NCBI GenBank assembly: GCA_028455995.1
Contig: JABELC010000007.1
Coordinates: 496,001 to 560,000, forward strand
Origin: Scleromitrula shiraiana
Taxonomy: Eukaryota > Ascomycota > Leotiomycetes > Helotiales > Sclerotiniaceae
DNA length: 64,000 nucleotides
Reading direction: 5' to 3'
Each line of letters opens with the position of its first letter. The first letter of the stretch is position 1. Under the pieces are notes generated by a model. It did no database searches. It had not been told where the DNA came from and worked only from the letters and a program-made list of their open reading frames with translations. Of the stretch, positions 35,793 through 49,100 are shown in pieces. Position numbers and translations under genes: made by a program.

Positions 35793-38700
35793 TTCTGAAT
35801 GAATAAATAAATATCCTCGTAACATGAATGTACAATCATGTGATGATCAGTTAGAAATACCCTGTTCGATCCATCCTATCTTATCAGCTAGGTTGAGATC
35901 AATCACGTTCATCTTCTTTGAAAATCTGAACATCTACATCTACTAAAAATCGTGTACCTTAATTCCGCCAACAAAGAACCCCCATCTCAATATAACAAAA
36001 GGCACTTTCCCAAAATTTCCATCCTCATGGTAAATGCCGAAAGTAACAACCCGTATCTGTGACAGCTGATACTACCTTTGGGGATATACTGTAGTAAATG
36101 ATACCAATGAGTCCGCACGTGGACAGCAAAGCGCGCAAGAAAAGCAAAAGAGGCGTAAATACTTTTCCGCTTGATGTTAAAGTGGAGGTGGAGGCGGAAA
36201 GCAGTAGGAATGGAAAGAGCGGCGTTATTATTTTGATTTGTACGACCGACTATGGGGGTATTCAGTATCATGTGTTCTATTTAATATGCTATGCTATGCT
36301 ATGCTATGCCTAGGTACAAATTTGAGACGGATCAATTTCATAATTTGCCACTGCCGCCCGCCCGCGCCCCCCCCACTCCACTCCACAGCTTATGGGGAAA
36401 GAAAGATAGGAAAGTTAAGGAGCGAGCGAGCTGGAAAGCTGGGGAAATGCTTGTTTATCAGCAAGCCCGACGGTAGTGAGGAAGAAAGTCCGGCCGATAC
36501 TTATCATGCGTACTTAATTATCCCACTATGAATGTCTAGTCTAGCTAGGTGTACCTTACTATCAAAACTAGCTATCAATATCAACTAACAAAAAGGAACC
36601 TCGGTAATCAAAATAGTAAATACAAAATAAACCCTTTGTGCATCCCCCCCCCTGCACGTGTCTCCAGGCCAAAAGTGCGGGGTTAGTTCCTAAAATATCT
36701 AACTTCTTCAATAGCATTATTGCGGAACCATTAGATACAGGTAACAAATAGCTTCTTTGTCTTTATCCCTCTATCCTCTCCAAATAAAATAATAAAATAA
36801 AATAAATTATTTTAATTTTATTATTTTTGATTATTTTTAAAGATCTATTCTAGAAAATAACACCTGCTTTGATTTTTCTTTCATGGATATTGATGAAAGG
36901 ATGGGGGAAGTAATTTCATTGTTTGGATGGAGCTTTTCACATGTTAGCAACGAGGTTGAGGCTCAGGAGGCTCATCGATCTTAGTTTTAGAGTGGGATCT
37001 TAGATCTTGATTTGTATATGAGAGTGGGTCTATGGGGGTTATGGGATTTGAGGCGACTTTTCTTTAGTTGGATGTTTTGGAGGAAATTAATATTCATTTC
37101 TCTTGTCTTGAGGGAAATGAGGATGAATAATTGAGGATGTGGCAATGTATGTTTGTATTGTATTATTTTAATTGTTCTACATTACAGTAGGAATTCCTCC
37201 CCTTGTTTCCTTTGATGAGCCACCCCACGTTATTTCAAATTCAATTTCATTATTTCAATTATCAAAATGATACTGTATACAGCATAACATAGCGCAGTAT
37301 GATTCAACCACAGATCTATTTTATTCATTATTAGGCGTATTTAACACCATTCATTTGATTGTACCGGGACATTTCGGTACAGTACAGTACAGTACATTGT
37401 GGGGTAAAAACAGTAATGCGGTGAAGTGAGGAGATGACCTGAAGATCCCCCGAACGACTCCCATCTACCTGCATAGCGACCCCCAACTCAACCCATCCCA
37501 ATCCAGCTGTACCAGCCAGCCCAAACATCCAAGTACCTACCTTAATCCACACCAGATCTTCATCGCATACACATCACATATTGATCGCAGGGCTGAAAGA
37601 TGATGCAATGTAATCAATCAATCATGGAAAATAAAAGTATGTAAAGTAAATGTAATGTAATGCAAAGCATCATATGATATCCCCTCCCTCCAATCTCCAA
37701 TATCATATGTTTACATTTGAAGCAAAGCGGTGAGTTGTACAACAAACGCATTCGATTTTCAAGTCATCTACACATCTATAAACAGTATGGAGGATGTAAA
37801 TCCCGTTTTCTTTTATTTTTGTTGTTGGTGTTGGTATCATCTGCACTTTTTGAAACCGGAGGAATTGCAATTCTTGCGGGTTTCCTGGATGATTAATACT
37901 ACCTAGATATATTGTATTCGACGTCACATTGAGGTACCCGGCGGTGTATCTTTCTACTCGGTCTGTGGAGAGGAGGAAGCATCTTTATGGATAGTCAGCC
38001 TGCTTACGGATCTTCAAGCCGGACGCAGCATTTCTTACATTACGACGTTAGCTTTAGATCAGATCAGGTCGTCTGCTCTATCTATCTTACCCGAGGATAT
38101 AGTATGTGTGTAATAGTTTAGATGTGATATGATGATGTTTCATGAGTTGTTCATTCCAAAAGCGAACCCGTGTACGAGAGCCCTGGAAAATCTATTGATG
38201 ATGAGTTTGTTTATGCCCTGCTTTGCCATCTATTCTGGTGTCGTTGTATCTAATGGGCAGATCGACTGCCCAGCTAGCAATGATCTATCTGGGGTAGAAA
38301 TGTGAATGTAATTGTATATACGTACCAAAATGGGTCATGCGCGCGCAAGAAAAGTAGAAAATAATATCTCAATAATAATAAGCCTTGTCTGCCTGAAGTT
38401 CAAAAATAATCCATAATCCTAGCTAGAATTAACCAGTAAATAGGTACTTCTACATATATCCATAGCAGTCTATTACCACCTGCGTCTACAGAAGAAACAA
38501 AACAGCGCGTAACGCCTATCCAGAATAGAAGAAAAGCTAGAACGAAAGACAGCGGTCCCATACCATACCATACCATTCCATTTCATTCCAAACCGAACCG
38601 AAACGGGCTCGTCTCGATTTTCTTATTCCTAACATGGAGCCTTGTATCTAGATTGAAGTTAATCGATATCGATACGTACCGTAGATAGATAATCGATAAA

Positions 38701-41700
38701 TTGATATCGATATAGCTATCGATAATAAATAAATCTCCTTACTTTCTTTATAATAGATCGATTATGTATGTATCTTCCCAATATCTACATTCCTTACATA
38801 CCATACCATCTATCAAACCGTACAAATTTAAGCCATTCCAAACCCCTCAATATCTCAAAAGCAATATCCAAAAACTAAAAACTAAAAAAAAATAAAAATA
38901 AAAAAATAAACTTAATTAAAATAATAATAATAATGATAAAATCCTACAAATCAGAAGAAAAAAAAAACTGATCATTGACACCAACGGTAAACGGGGAACC
39001 AACTCCCTACAGTTCCGGGGACTGGGATTTCGTATTTTATCATCGTGTTGTGTTTTTGTCAGATATTATGATGGAATGGTGTGTGTGTGTGGATATGAGG
39101 TTCAGCTTGCGAACGCATTGTATGTATGTACGTATGCGGAAGAGTTACTTAGTTAGTACAGTATCGTAGTATTCCAATAATTCGAAGCGCATGAATAAGA
39201 AATTAGAGATAGATAGAAAGAAAGAAAAACAGGAGGGACGGTTCTCTAGATTTAGAATGTTGGGTTTATTTTACTATTGGAGATACATAGATTGATAGAT
39301 AGATAGATTGATATCCATACATTACTCGGAGGCCTGTCTTGTTCAATCTAATAAATCTAAATCTAAATCTACATCTACATCTAGACTAATAAACTAAACT
39401 AAATAAACTAAAACTATAAATTCGGCGAACATCATATAATATCGCATAACTATTCACATACATCCTATTTCCAATATGATATAACTGCAACATACACATA
39501 TACATACACATATACATACACATATACATACACATATACATACACATATACATACACATATACAAACCACATTCGTTTTAGTTATAAGTTATAATGATAG
39601 CCATACGTACTTAGCACACCCCCGAAGTTCCCCATCTATCACATATTTTACATATGGGGAAAACCGAAAAAATAAAATAAAATAAATAAAATAAAAACCT
39701 AAAAAAAAGCCATCGGGTTGTTTGGTAATATCGTTTTTAACATGTGGAGTATGGTGTGTAGTGTGGAGGTTAGAATGTCTTGTGTGTTTTGCTTTGTGGG
39801 GAAGCACAGAGGGGGAGGGGGAGGGCTGGTGTTACGGGGGGTGCGTGTACGGTGCGTGCTGTATGTTATGTTATGTTTTAGGTAGGTAGGAAGGAGGATT
39901 TGGACGCTTGGTTGGAATGGGATTTGTACGTTTGGATGGATGCGTTGATGGATGCGTTAATGGATCGTGGTTGGTATATAATGAATATGGTAGATGGTGT
40001 GAATAGTATGAACATAAATGCAATTCCCCTTCCGCCTCAATATCATAGCATAGCGTATCGTATTTAAGGAATCTTGATTCTTTTCCTTTTCCTTTGCACT
40101 CTTTCTTGCCCCTCATTCATTCATTCATTCAACCTATCGTTATCCTAAAGTTGATCGGTATTCTCACAGTCCCGAGAACCTCGGAAGAAGAAAAGAAAGG
40201 AAAGGAAAGGAGAAGAGAGTGGCGTAGCTTCATTTCCAAGGTTTCAATCAATCAATCAATCAATCAATCAATGAATCAGTCAATCAATCAATCATGACAC
40301 TTTCACGAAATCCGACGCATGCTTTCCTTGCTCGCCGAAGGAGCTGGAGAGCAGAGCTGGAGCTGGAACGAGGAAAAATCTTGAATGGTCACGCTTGAGA
40401 TCTGCGTATGGCACAGTAGCGAAGGTAATCATGTCATTGACGATGGATCCGGATGACATCCGTGTACTCTTCTACGTAGATACTTTAAGGGATGAGACAT
40501 ATGAAGCAAAACCCAACTTCCTCACGTAGCTAGATTGTAAAAGTGGGAGATGGTTGAATTGAATTGAGTTGAGTTGAGTTGAGTTATTAGAATTCATCTC
40601 ATCACATCACATCACATCACATCACATCGCATTACATCACATCGCGATATCTCTGTATCAATTTTAACCTTTTCGATATGAAAATTACCCCAGACTATGT
40701 AATTGCAAATCTCAATGCAAATCTAAATGCAAATCTAAATGCAAATGCAAATGCAAACCTAAATCTAAATCTAAATCTAAAAATCTAACGCAAACTCTAA
40801 AACCAAAAGAAATCCAAATCGTAATCGTAAACCAAGCCATGTAAAAGCCATCACGAATTCACAATTCACAATTCACGATTCACGATTCATGCCCCATCTA
40901 TCTAGAATCCCCAATACCAACAGCAGCACGAAGAGAAAGACACAATGATTAACCCGATCAAAGCTCGCAGCCGTGGCCCCCCCTCTTGATTTGACGTTGG
41001 GCGAGAGGAGGTCGCGCGTGCTAGCTATGGCTATGGCTATGGCTATGAATATGGATGGATGTTGTGATACCGAGGCGTTTACTAGATGACCGACCATAGC
41101 AGCTCCAACCCGACGGGTGTGGGTTTGTTTCCCCCCCCCCTCGCTTTGGCGTGTGTTTTTTTGCACTGCCTGTCTGGTTTGGGGGGTTTCGACCTTTGCG
41201 GTTGGGGTTCCCCGGAGGGGGGGGGGGGGGGGACGGAGTATGTGGTGATGGTGATGGATAGTGATGGTGGTGATGGTGATGGTGATGGTGATGGTGCCAT
41301 AAGGGGTAATTACATACATCATATATATATCTAGTTAGAGTTATTCAGAGCAATTCGTGAAGTTTATTTCGGATTCGCCGATTTGGTACTTGGTGTTACA
41401 TGGTTATTATGGTTATTACATAGTTATTACATTTATTACATAGTTATTACATAGTACTATGTAAAACTAGAGGTAGAACTAAGAAAGAAAGGAAGGAAGA
41501 AAGAAAGAAAGAAAGCTGAGATCAAAACTAACTAAAACTAATACCTGGTTGTCAAAGACTTTTGAAGGGAAGTACTTTTAATCAGGTGAAGTTAAGTGAA
41601 GTAGTGTACGTACATACTATGGATGCTATACTATGGATGCTATACTATGCTATGGATGCTATACTATGCTATGGATGGATGTATCTACTATTGTTACTCG

Positions 41701-44314
41701 GTCGGACTTATTATTATTATAATTATAATTATAATTATCATTGCTACTTTGATATTCATCTGAATCATAGCTAAATCATAGCCAAATCATAGCCAAATCA
41801 TAGCCACAGGTCAAGACGTCCAGACAGGGACAGGAGGCATTGATACATCCATCTATCCATGATACATACAGTTATTAGTTATCTAGCAAAGAGCATTTCT
41901 CCATTATTTGTTTTGTTGTGGTTACGATGGCAATTAGTACCAACTACCCGCTCTAGATATAGAATTTAGATAGTACGATGCTAACAAATAAGTATCATAA
42001 CGTGTGCACATGATCGACTCCGTATCCTTTGGCTGGCAGTAAATAATAATAATAAGTAATTCTTATATGCCTCATCCCACTATGCATGGTATAGTTACCA
42101 ACGATGAAAGAAGTGAATTCTATCATACGAATGGTTGGAGGAAGAATATCTCCTTCGTAGATGAGGAGGTAGTAGGTATTTTGAATATGTGTACCATTTG
42201 TAATTGATACAGTACAAATTACAGTACGTATATAGATATGATAGTGAAGTAATAATAATACTAATAATAAAAGTAGAATTTCCATCTACATGGTAACAAC
42301 AAGCAAAACCCCATCATAAGACTCAAAAATATAGTCCAATCATAGTGTCGGCGATTAACTGAGTCAGTCACTTTTTCTAATGGATTTGGTAATAACTCTC
42401 AGTACAGTACGAGCGAGAGGCCGTACCGTTATTCTTTTTACTTAGGCAAAAAAATCTCTTTGAATCTATGAATATGGATAATTGATATGGATATGGATAT
42501 GAATATGGATATGAATATGGATAGAGCCTAGAGTCTTCGATGCCTTTTAGATTCAAATCTGGCTGGAAAGATCCATCAAATGTAACCAGGAACTGACTTA
42601 TGGATCCGATCATGGAAAATGGACTTTTGGCACACACGCGGAACCTTTTTTTTTTTTTTTTTTTTTCACTTTTCGGTCAATTTACTCTACTAGGTTAATC
42701 CCATACGAGTCACAGGTTACCATCCGTAATCTAAACTTATTTGAGAAGTATTTATTGAAGAAATGCTTCATTTGAATTAGCTTATTTCTCTTCGTTAAAA
42801 GCTCGATTGGGTAATTTAATTCGATACTAAGTTTTAAATACCCGATATAGATTAGTTTATTCAAGGACGGAATCAATTGAAAGTCTAGCCCTGTACTTTA
42901 AGCAGGTCAATAACCACCCATACAGTTAATTATTATTTTGACAACCCTTACCAAGCTTTTTTCTTCTCCATATCCACAGATCCACATATTCACACATCCA
43001 TACATCCATACATCCATACATCCATACATCCATACATCCATACATCCATACATCCATCCATCCATACTTTTCAAGGTACCAGACAGAACCCAAAACTTGA
43101 ACTTGGACTTCTTTTTTATTCAGGTATTATTTTAATTCACCGACAATTTACAAATAAGAAACCCAAACCAAACTAAGTAACAGAGAGAGAGAGTAGCAGA
43201 GAGAGAGAGAGAGAGAGAAAAAAAGAAAAGAAAAAAAAAAAGAATCCACAGTTTTTCCGACCTTTTAGTTTAATACCCAAAAGAGAAGAAAGAGAGAGAG
43301 AGAGCGAGAGTCAAAACTTGAAGAAGAGGGCTTGTCTAAATACCAAGGGACCAGCACTTTTTATTTCTCAAATTATATTAAAATCCCAAAAATCCACATC
43401 TTACCAGTTGAACACTACCCTATCTTACTACTACTATTACTATTACTATTACTACTACTACTACTACTACAGTCAGTAGTCAATCAGTCGGTCGGTCAGC
43501 CAGTCAGTCAGTCAGTGTATTCATATACATATTACTACCATACTACCCGTGGATCTTCAATCTTCCAAACTCAACTTTCAACATAACGAACTTTCTCTCG
43601 ATAAACATTGAAGTTAAAATTCAATAACAATAACAATAACCATAACCATAACAATATTTAAATTCAATTCATCAAAATCAATTCACCATACTATTACAGA
43701 CAGTACTTTGAGAAAAGGAAAAGGATTTATATCTTCAGTATCACTTTACGAAATACAATACATTAAGGGGAAAAAAAAAAGAGTATTGGATTCAACTCGA
43801 AGAATCGACATCATTTTTCATACAAAAAGTACTTAATAAATCTGCAAGTCGCCGGTATCGATTAAAACGGACCCAAGTTCGATTTATTCCGAAAACAATA
43901 CTTTATTATATCTACACCCACCCACATCCGTCACCCACACATACACATACACACACATAACACATACACACACACACACACACACATAAACCACCACCAC
44001 CACCACCACCACCCATTTTACTTTACACCTCCGCTTCCAACCCCATCATCGACCTACTTTTTTCCAAAAACCTAAACAAGGCGAATTCTACATTACTTAC
44101 ATACAATACGCCTCCACCACCCATTCGGAAATATTATTGTAAAGGGGTTTGCCTACTTCTTCTACTACAATTTTTAAGAAGTTTACAATAATAATCGAGT
44201 ATCGATTATCAACATTCCTACACGTCTTCGCGATACGATCGCGAATCTTTCCCCGCAGTCGTGCCTTCACAATCATAACCGCTCGTGCGTTCGAGCAAAT
44301 TTATAACTTTCGTC
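35793..44314. other. Long intergenic and leader region with many microsatellites
   Basis: No gene is supported over 8.5 kb. Tracts include ATGCT repeats at 36285-36308, ATAC/CATATA repeats at 39485-39562, (CAAT)n at 40247-40285, CACAT repeats near 40603-40625, AATCTAAATGC repeats near 40705-40790, a GGTGAT tract at 41262-41300, T20 at 42647-42666, CATACATC repeats at 42993-43066, GA runs at 43180-43310 and CA/CCA runs at 43940-44012. The last 1.3 kb is pyrimidine- and CA-rich and could be a long 5' untranslated leader of the next gene. Confidence 0.5.
42993..43066. repeat. (CATACATC)n microsatellite
   Basis: Uninterrupted CATC/CATA repeats. Confidence 0.9.
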
Positions 44315-46171
44315 ATGCCTTCCAAATTAGATGCGCCTGTTTTAACAGTCGATGTTGGTCTTATTCACAAAGTCGATACAAGAAATGTCGAGAATCTTTA
44401 TAGCATGTGGACAGGTGAGTTTTTTTTTTTTCAATTCACGTTCATTCAATCGTGGAATTATTGGCATTCCTGCGGTTCAATATCTAACATTCCTTATTTA
44501 GTATTCTCTAGATGTGCAGGATCATTAGAAGAGGGAAGGAGATTAGAGAACTTGAGTTGGAGATTATGGAATCGTGAAACCTTCTGCTGTGAACCTACTT
44601 CAGAAGCCAACGCCACAACACCTGCTATCTCAATATCCTCAAGAAGTTCAGAAGGTCGATACTCATCCTCGGACGTACCTGATCTTTCGGGTAGTCTCGA
44701 TTCATTAGTCGACGAAGAAGCAATCGAATTCGAAACCGAAAGTACCGAGGCTTCTCCACTCGATATTTCACATCCTCAGATCTTAAGACAAGATTCTTGC
44801 AATAGTCGAAGTCGCGGTCGTGAAAGACATATTACACCGGACGATCTCGAAAAGATGGTTATTACTATTAAGGAGAAGAAGGGTTTGGCACCTCTTACAT
44901 TAAGCACACCATACCTTGCCCCTATACCACAATTTACCGCGGTTCAGCAATCGACACAAGAATCGGCTGTGGCAATGGCACATATCCCATCTACCTCGGC
45001 CATCTCCGAACAATCAGCTCCATCCGCCCGATCCAATCCTTCCGCTAACTCGGAAAAGAGTGCGACTAGTGTTGTAAAGGGTTTCTCAGTTTCACCTGCA
45101 CACATCAGTTCTTCAATGCGCTCAATACCGGTTAACAACGTACCATCCTCCATCCCAACTGCCGACCTCGCCGCAGTTGACCCATCGAAAGCTCCCGTCC
45201 AAAAGAAGAAGACGATGTTTGCACTTGGTGGATCTTCAGGCGAGGATTCACTAAGTGAACAAGCAGCCTCGATGGACAACAAACCACAACAAAAGAAGAA
45301 GCCTGCCATCTTTAGCCTCGGCGGATCGTCGAACGAAGATGAGGCATCATTACCACACAGAATGCAACCTCACAGCAGTATTTTAACAGAGAAGTTACAG
45401 AAGCCAATGGTAAAGAAACAAACCTCATTCCAAGAGGAGGTCGCCTCTAGAACTATCCTGGAGGAAACACCATTCGACGACGATGTCTTCGAAACAGACG
45501 ACGAAGATGTTGACGAGAGCGCCATTGATGACGATGATGACTCTTCTGATTGGGAAGATTCAGTTGAGGACAGTGGCAATGCAAGCATCGACGACAAGAC
45601 CTTTTTCCAACGCGTCGATTCGAGACCTCAACTTACATCTAGACGATCATTGATCACAACCATGCTTCATCAAAGTGATCGCGCTCAAGCACTTGCCACC
45701 GCCGCTTCTCGATCTACTCCTGCTATGCGCCGCTCTAGAAACTCATCTCCTAACGGACCTTCCTTGGCCGCTTCTCCAGAATCCGACAATGAAGGTGCAG
45801 CACTTATGATGAAGGGTCTCAAGCCAATTGCCGAGGTTCCTAGATCTGGTGCTCAACCAATTATCAGAACTCCTACAAACATTACTCCACATCATCAACA
45901 AGCTCTTTCGCCTAGAACTACACGAAGAAATATGCTTGCAAGCGAGTTGACTGTTAGTCTACGTCAAAATCTCCTCTGTGAGAGAAGACAAAAGTCATCA
46001 GTCAATGAGGCAGCAGCAGCTTTAAAGCGACGACACACAGCACACGACGTCGCAAACCTTAAACAATACCCTGAGAAGGTTTACATGGATAAGGATGATA
46101 CTGCACTAAACTCAAGCTGGAATCAATATTTCAGTGGTGGATTAGGTGAATATCATTCCAAGGGATGGTAG
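44315..46171 (+). CDS. DUF1752/DUF3295 (areA GATA-like region) fungal regulator
   Basis: Two exons, 44315-44414 and 44502-46171, giving 589 residues. The 87-nt intron (GTGAGT ... TTATTTAG) is a multiple of three and lacks a stop, so an unspliced frame also exists. Removal joins YSMWT to VFSRCAGSLEEGRRLENLSW, the DUF1752 signature found at the N-terminus of AreA-like nitrogen regulators. Further on are the KKKTMFALGGSS and KKKPAIFSLGGSS repeats, KQTSFQEEVASRTI and an acidic DEDVDESAIDDDDDSSDW stretch, all typical of DUF3295 proteins. There is no GATA zinc finger, so it is not AreA itself. The family includes proteins tied to nitrogen/TOR signalling in yeasts (Mks1-like), which suggests but does not prove a similar role. 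The ATG at 44315 is chosen because the SKLDAPVLTVDVGLIHKVD segment begins just after it. Confidence 0.85.
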   Translation: MPSKLDAPVLTVDVGLIHKVDTRNVENLYSMWTGEFFFFQFTFIQSWNYWHSCGSISNIPYLVFSRCAGSLEEGRRLENLSWRLWNRETFCCEPTSEANATTPAISISSRSSEGRYSSSDVPDLSGSLDSLVDEEAIEFETESTEASPLDISHPQILRQDSCNSRSRGRERHITPDDLEKMVITIKEKKGLAPLTLSTPYLAPIPQFTAVQQSTQESAVAMAHIPSTSAISEQSAPSARSNPSANSEKSATSVVKGFSVSPAHISSSMRSIPVNNVPSSIPTADLAAVDPSKAPVQKKKTMFALGGSSGEDSLSEQAASMDNKPQQKKKPAIFSLGGSSNEDEASLPHRMQPHSSILTEKLQKPMVKKQTSFQEEVASRTILEETPFDDDVFETDDEDVDESAIDDDDDSSDWEDSVEDSGNASIDDKTFFQRVDSRPQLTSRRSLITTMLHQSDRAQALATAASRSTPAMRRSRNSSPNGPSLAASPESDNEGAALMMKGLKPIAEVPRSGAQPIIRTPTNITPHHQQALSPRTTRRNMLASELTVSLRQNLLCERRQKSSVNEAAAALKRRHTAHDVANLKQYPEKVYMDKDDTALNSSWNQYFSGGLGEYHSKGW

Positions 46172-49100
46172 ATTTTCTGGACACAAACCTCGTATCAGTC
46201 GCATAATGTAATGGGTCTTTTATTCGCGCATCGAGATATATCAACACACATACAACATATTATACGTTTTGGCTAAAATAAAAGTACATTATCGTACATA
46301 TACAGCCTTACATTGGCTTCGCAGCCACAGCATTCATCGTCATAGGGAGGGTTTCTTGGCACAGAACCTTTTGACGTGCGGATATTACACGGCATAGCAT
46401 TGGGCACGAATTTAATGTCTTTTTGCTTTATTACAGCTTTGCATCTTACAGCGGATTTGTTTACAGCACAGGCTTTGGGAAGGGAAACTTTTCTTTTTTC
46501 ATAACAACTTTTCTTTTTCGATTCGACTTTACATATTCACATTACGATGGAGGAAGGGGAACTTCCTCATAAATCATTCCGGGCGTTTTAAAATGTTTCT
46601 GGGCATTGCATCATACTTTGGTATGGGATTTGTTCGATACCCCTCAACATTATATGTTGATTCAATGGGAACATTAAGAGACTTGGGCAAACTGGAATAT
46701 TTGGTGTTTAAAAAAAACTTCGGGAAAGCAAACGAGAATAATCCTCTTTTTGCTTCTTTTTTTATTTTATACCAGCAGTTTACTTAGTGGCGTTGGGATG
46801 ATACCATGGATCTGATAACTTTATTGTTTTCGTTTTCTGTCTTCTCTTTTTCTTCTACCTTTTTTCTTCTATCTGGGCGGCTTTTTCGGCGAGCGAAATA
46901 AGCGGGTTAATTCGGTTCATACTTCACTCATGAAGAATGAGTATGATTAATTGATTACTTTGTACATGATCTGATCCCAGCGCATGGGGTTTTATCCCCT
47001 TCTTCTCTTTTTCTTGTTACGTTTTTTGGGGGAGGGGAGCAGTGGAAGATAAAAGTTAGGGCTTTGCATATTTGGGATGGGATGGACAATATTACCCTTG
47101 TTTGTACTATGGATGGATGGATGGTATGGATGGATGGATAGGAATGACATGGCATGGCACAGCATCGCATGGCGTGTCTTGTTAGATAGATAGATAGTAT
47201 GCTTGGGGAAGTGAACAAGCAGGCAGTGGATGAGAAAGGAGGAGACATAAAGAATAAATACTTTATATGATCTACATCTTATGTTTTGTTTTGTATTCAT
47301 GAATCGTGATTTGTGATTTGTAAAAGTGTGAATAGTGATTTGCAAAGTGTGTGATATTATTATAATATGTGAAATATAATCAATTGTGTATATATATTAA
47401 CTTTTTATTTATTTATTTATTTATATAGAGTTATACAACTAACTACCTACCTATCTACTATTCCAACATATCATATCATATCATATCATACCATGACATC
47501 TATAAAGCAAAGCAAGGCGAAGCGAGGCGAGCATAGGAGGGGGGGAATAAGCATAGATAAATAGCTAGGTAAGTGAATAGAAGAATAGAAGAATAGGAGA
47601 ATAACGACTTCCTTGCTACTCGACATGGGATGAGATGGGATGGGATGGGATGGGATGGGATGGGATGAGATGTATATGTAATGTACTCTGATTCGAGTTC
47701 GGATTCGGATTCGCTTTTGGGATGGGGTTTTGGGATCGCTTTTGGGATGGGGTTTTACTGTGCTGAGTGAGGTAGGTAAGGAGGTATGAATGGTATGAAG
47801 AAATGAATTGGATTATTTTTAGGAAATCGAACGCGAATGCGAAGGTTTTCCTCTTGTGGTTTTTGAGAGGGGAGAGAGGGGAGAGAGGAGGGAGGTGAGA
47901 GGGGAGGGGCGGTCACTCGATGGATGTCACTCGATGGATGTCATTGATAAGAGAGAAATTTCGTTCATTCTATGAACTGTTTATTTTACGTAGTAGTTCG
48001 AGCCTGAGAGTATAGATTTATTATTATTATTATTTGAGATTTATATACTCGAGATATTTATTAACTGTGCTGTACAATGCCATATCCTCAAAATCTCGAA
48101 ATTGGAACGTTGGGGAGGTTTTTGCATGGATAGCATTTTATTCCAAGTAATATATAACATTCGAAATTAATATTTCTTATTTCTTATTATTTATTATATA
48201 TATATAAAATACAATCGACACTATCGCGATACCACAGTCCTTTCTTTATAAAGACATTAATACAACAATACTTTTACGAGCTATCGTTACACCCACCAAC
48301 CCACTCACTCACTCACCCACCCACTCGCTCGTACAAGCAGGAAGGAGGTTAAACAGTCAGTCAGCATCAGCCCCCTCCCCCGGGGACAAAACAAAAATAT
48401 CCCTAGGTTAAAAAACCCAGCGCAAAACCAATGTATACACTCACATACATGATTCCTTCTATACAAATAGTATATATAGTATATACCACGCGATCAAACC
48501 CCCAAAATATTCAGCCTGGTGTATGGGAGTACGGGTATCATCTTACGTTTACATATATGCATGTGTGGGTGGGTGGTACAATCAAGTAAGATGGATGATG
48601 GAAGCAAGATAATGGATGGTATGGAATGGTATGGTATGGTATGGTAAGGTATGCTAAGGTAAGGACCGTACCGAGATAACGGTCTCTCCGCTCGCTCGTG
48701 AGTGAGTGAGATGGGATACATGCATGCATGCATGACATTTCGCTCCCTCCTCGCCCGCTGCTAAAAATGTCATCTTGTCTTGTCTTGTCTTATCTTCTCT
48801 TGTTAGATAGATGACTGTGTGTGTGGGGTGTTCGTGCCGTTCCTCTGTCTGTCTGTCTGTCTGTCAGGAGGGATGTCAGCTCCATTTCGCTTCGGCTTGG
48901 GGGAAAGGGGTGGCAGCACACCCTGTCGTAGGAAAAAGTGTGCGTGGGAAAGGATGGTGTGGGTTGTATAGATCAGTATGTATACAGAAAGCGAAAGCGA
49001 ATATACATATGATGAGATGAGATGAGATGAGATGAGATAATATGAGATCTTAGATGAGATTTCGTGGGGGTTTGATGTCGCTTTTTGGGGTTGGATGCGA

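Noticed and set aside
41086..41334. Frames with Gly-Asp or Ser-Pro repeats
   Set aside because: Products of the GGTGAT microsatellite and G-run.
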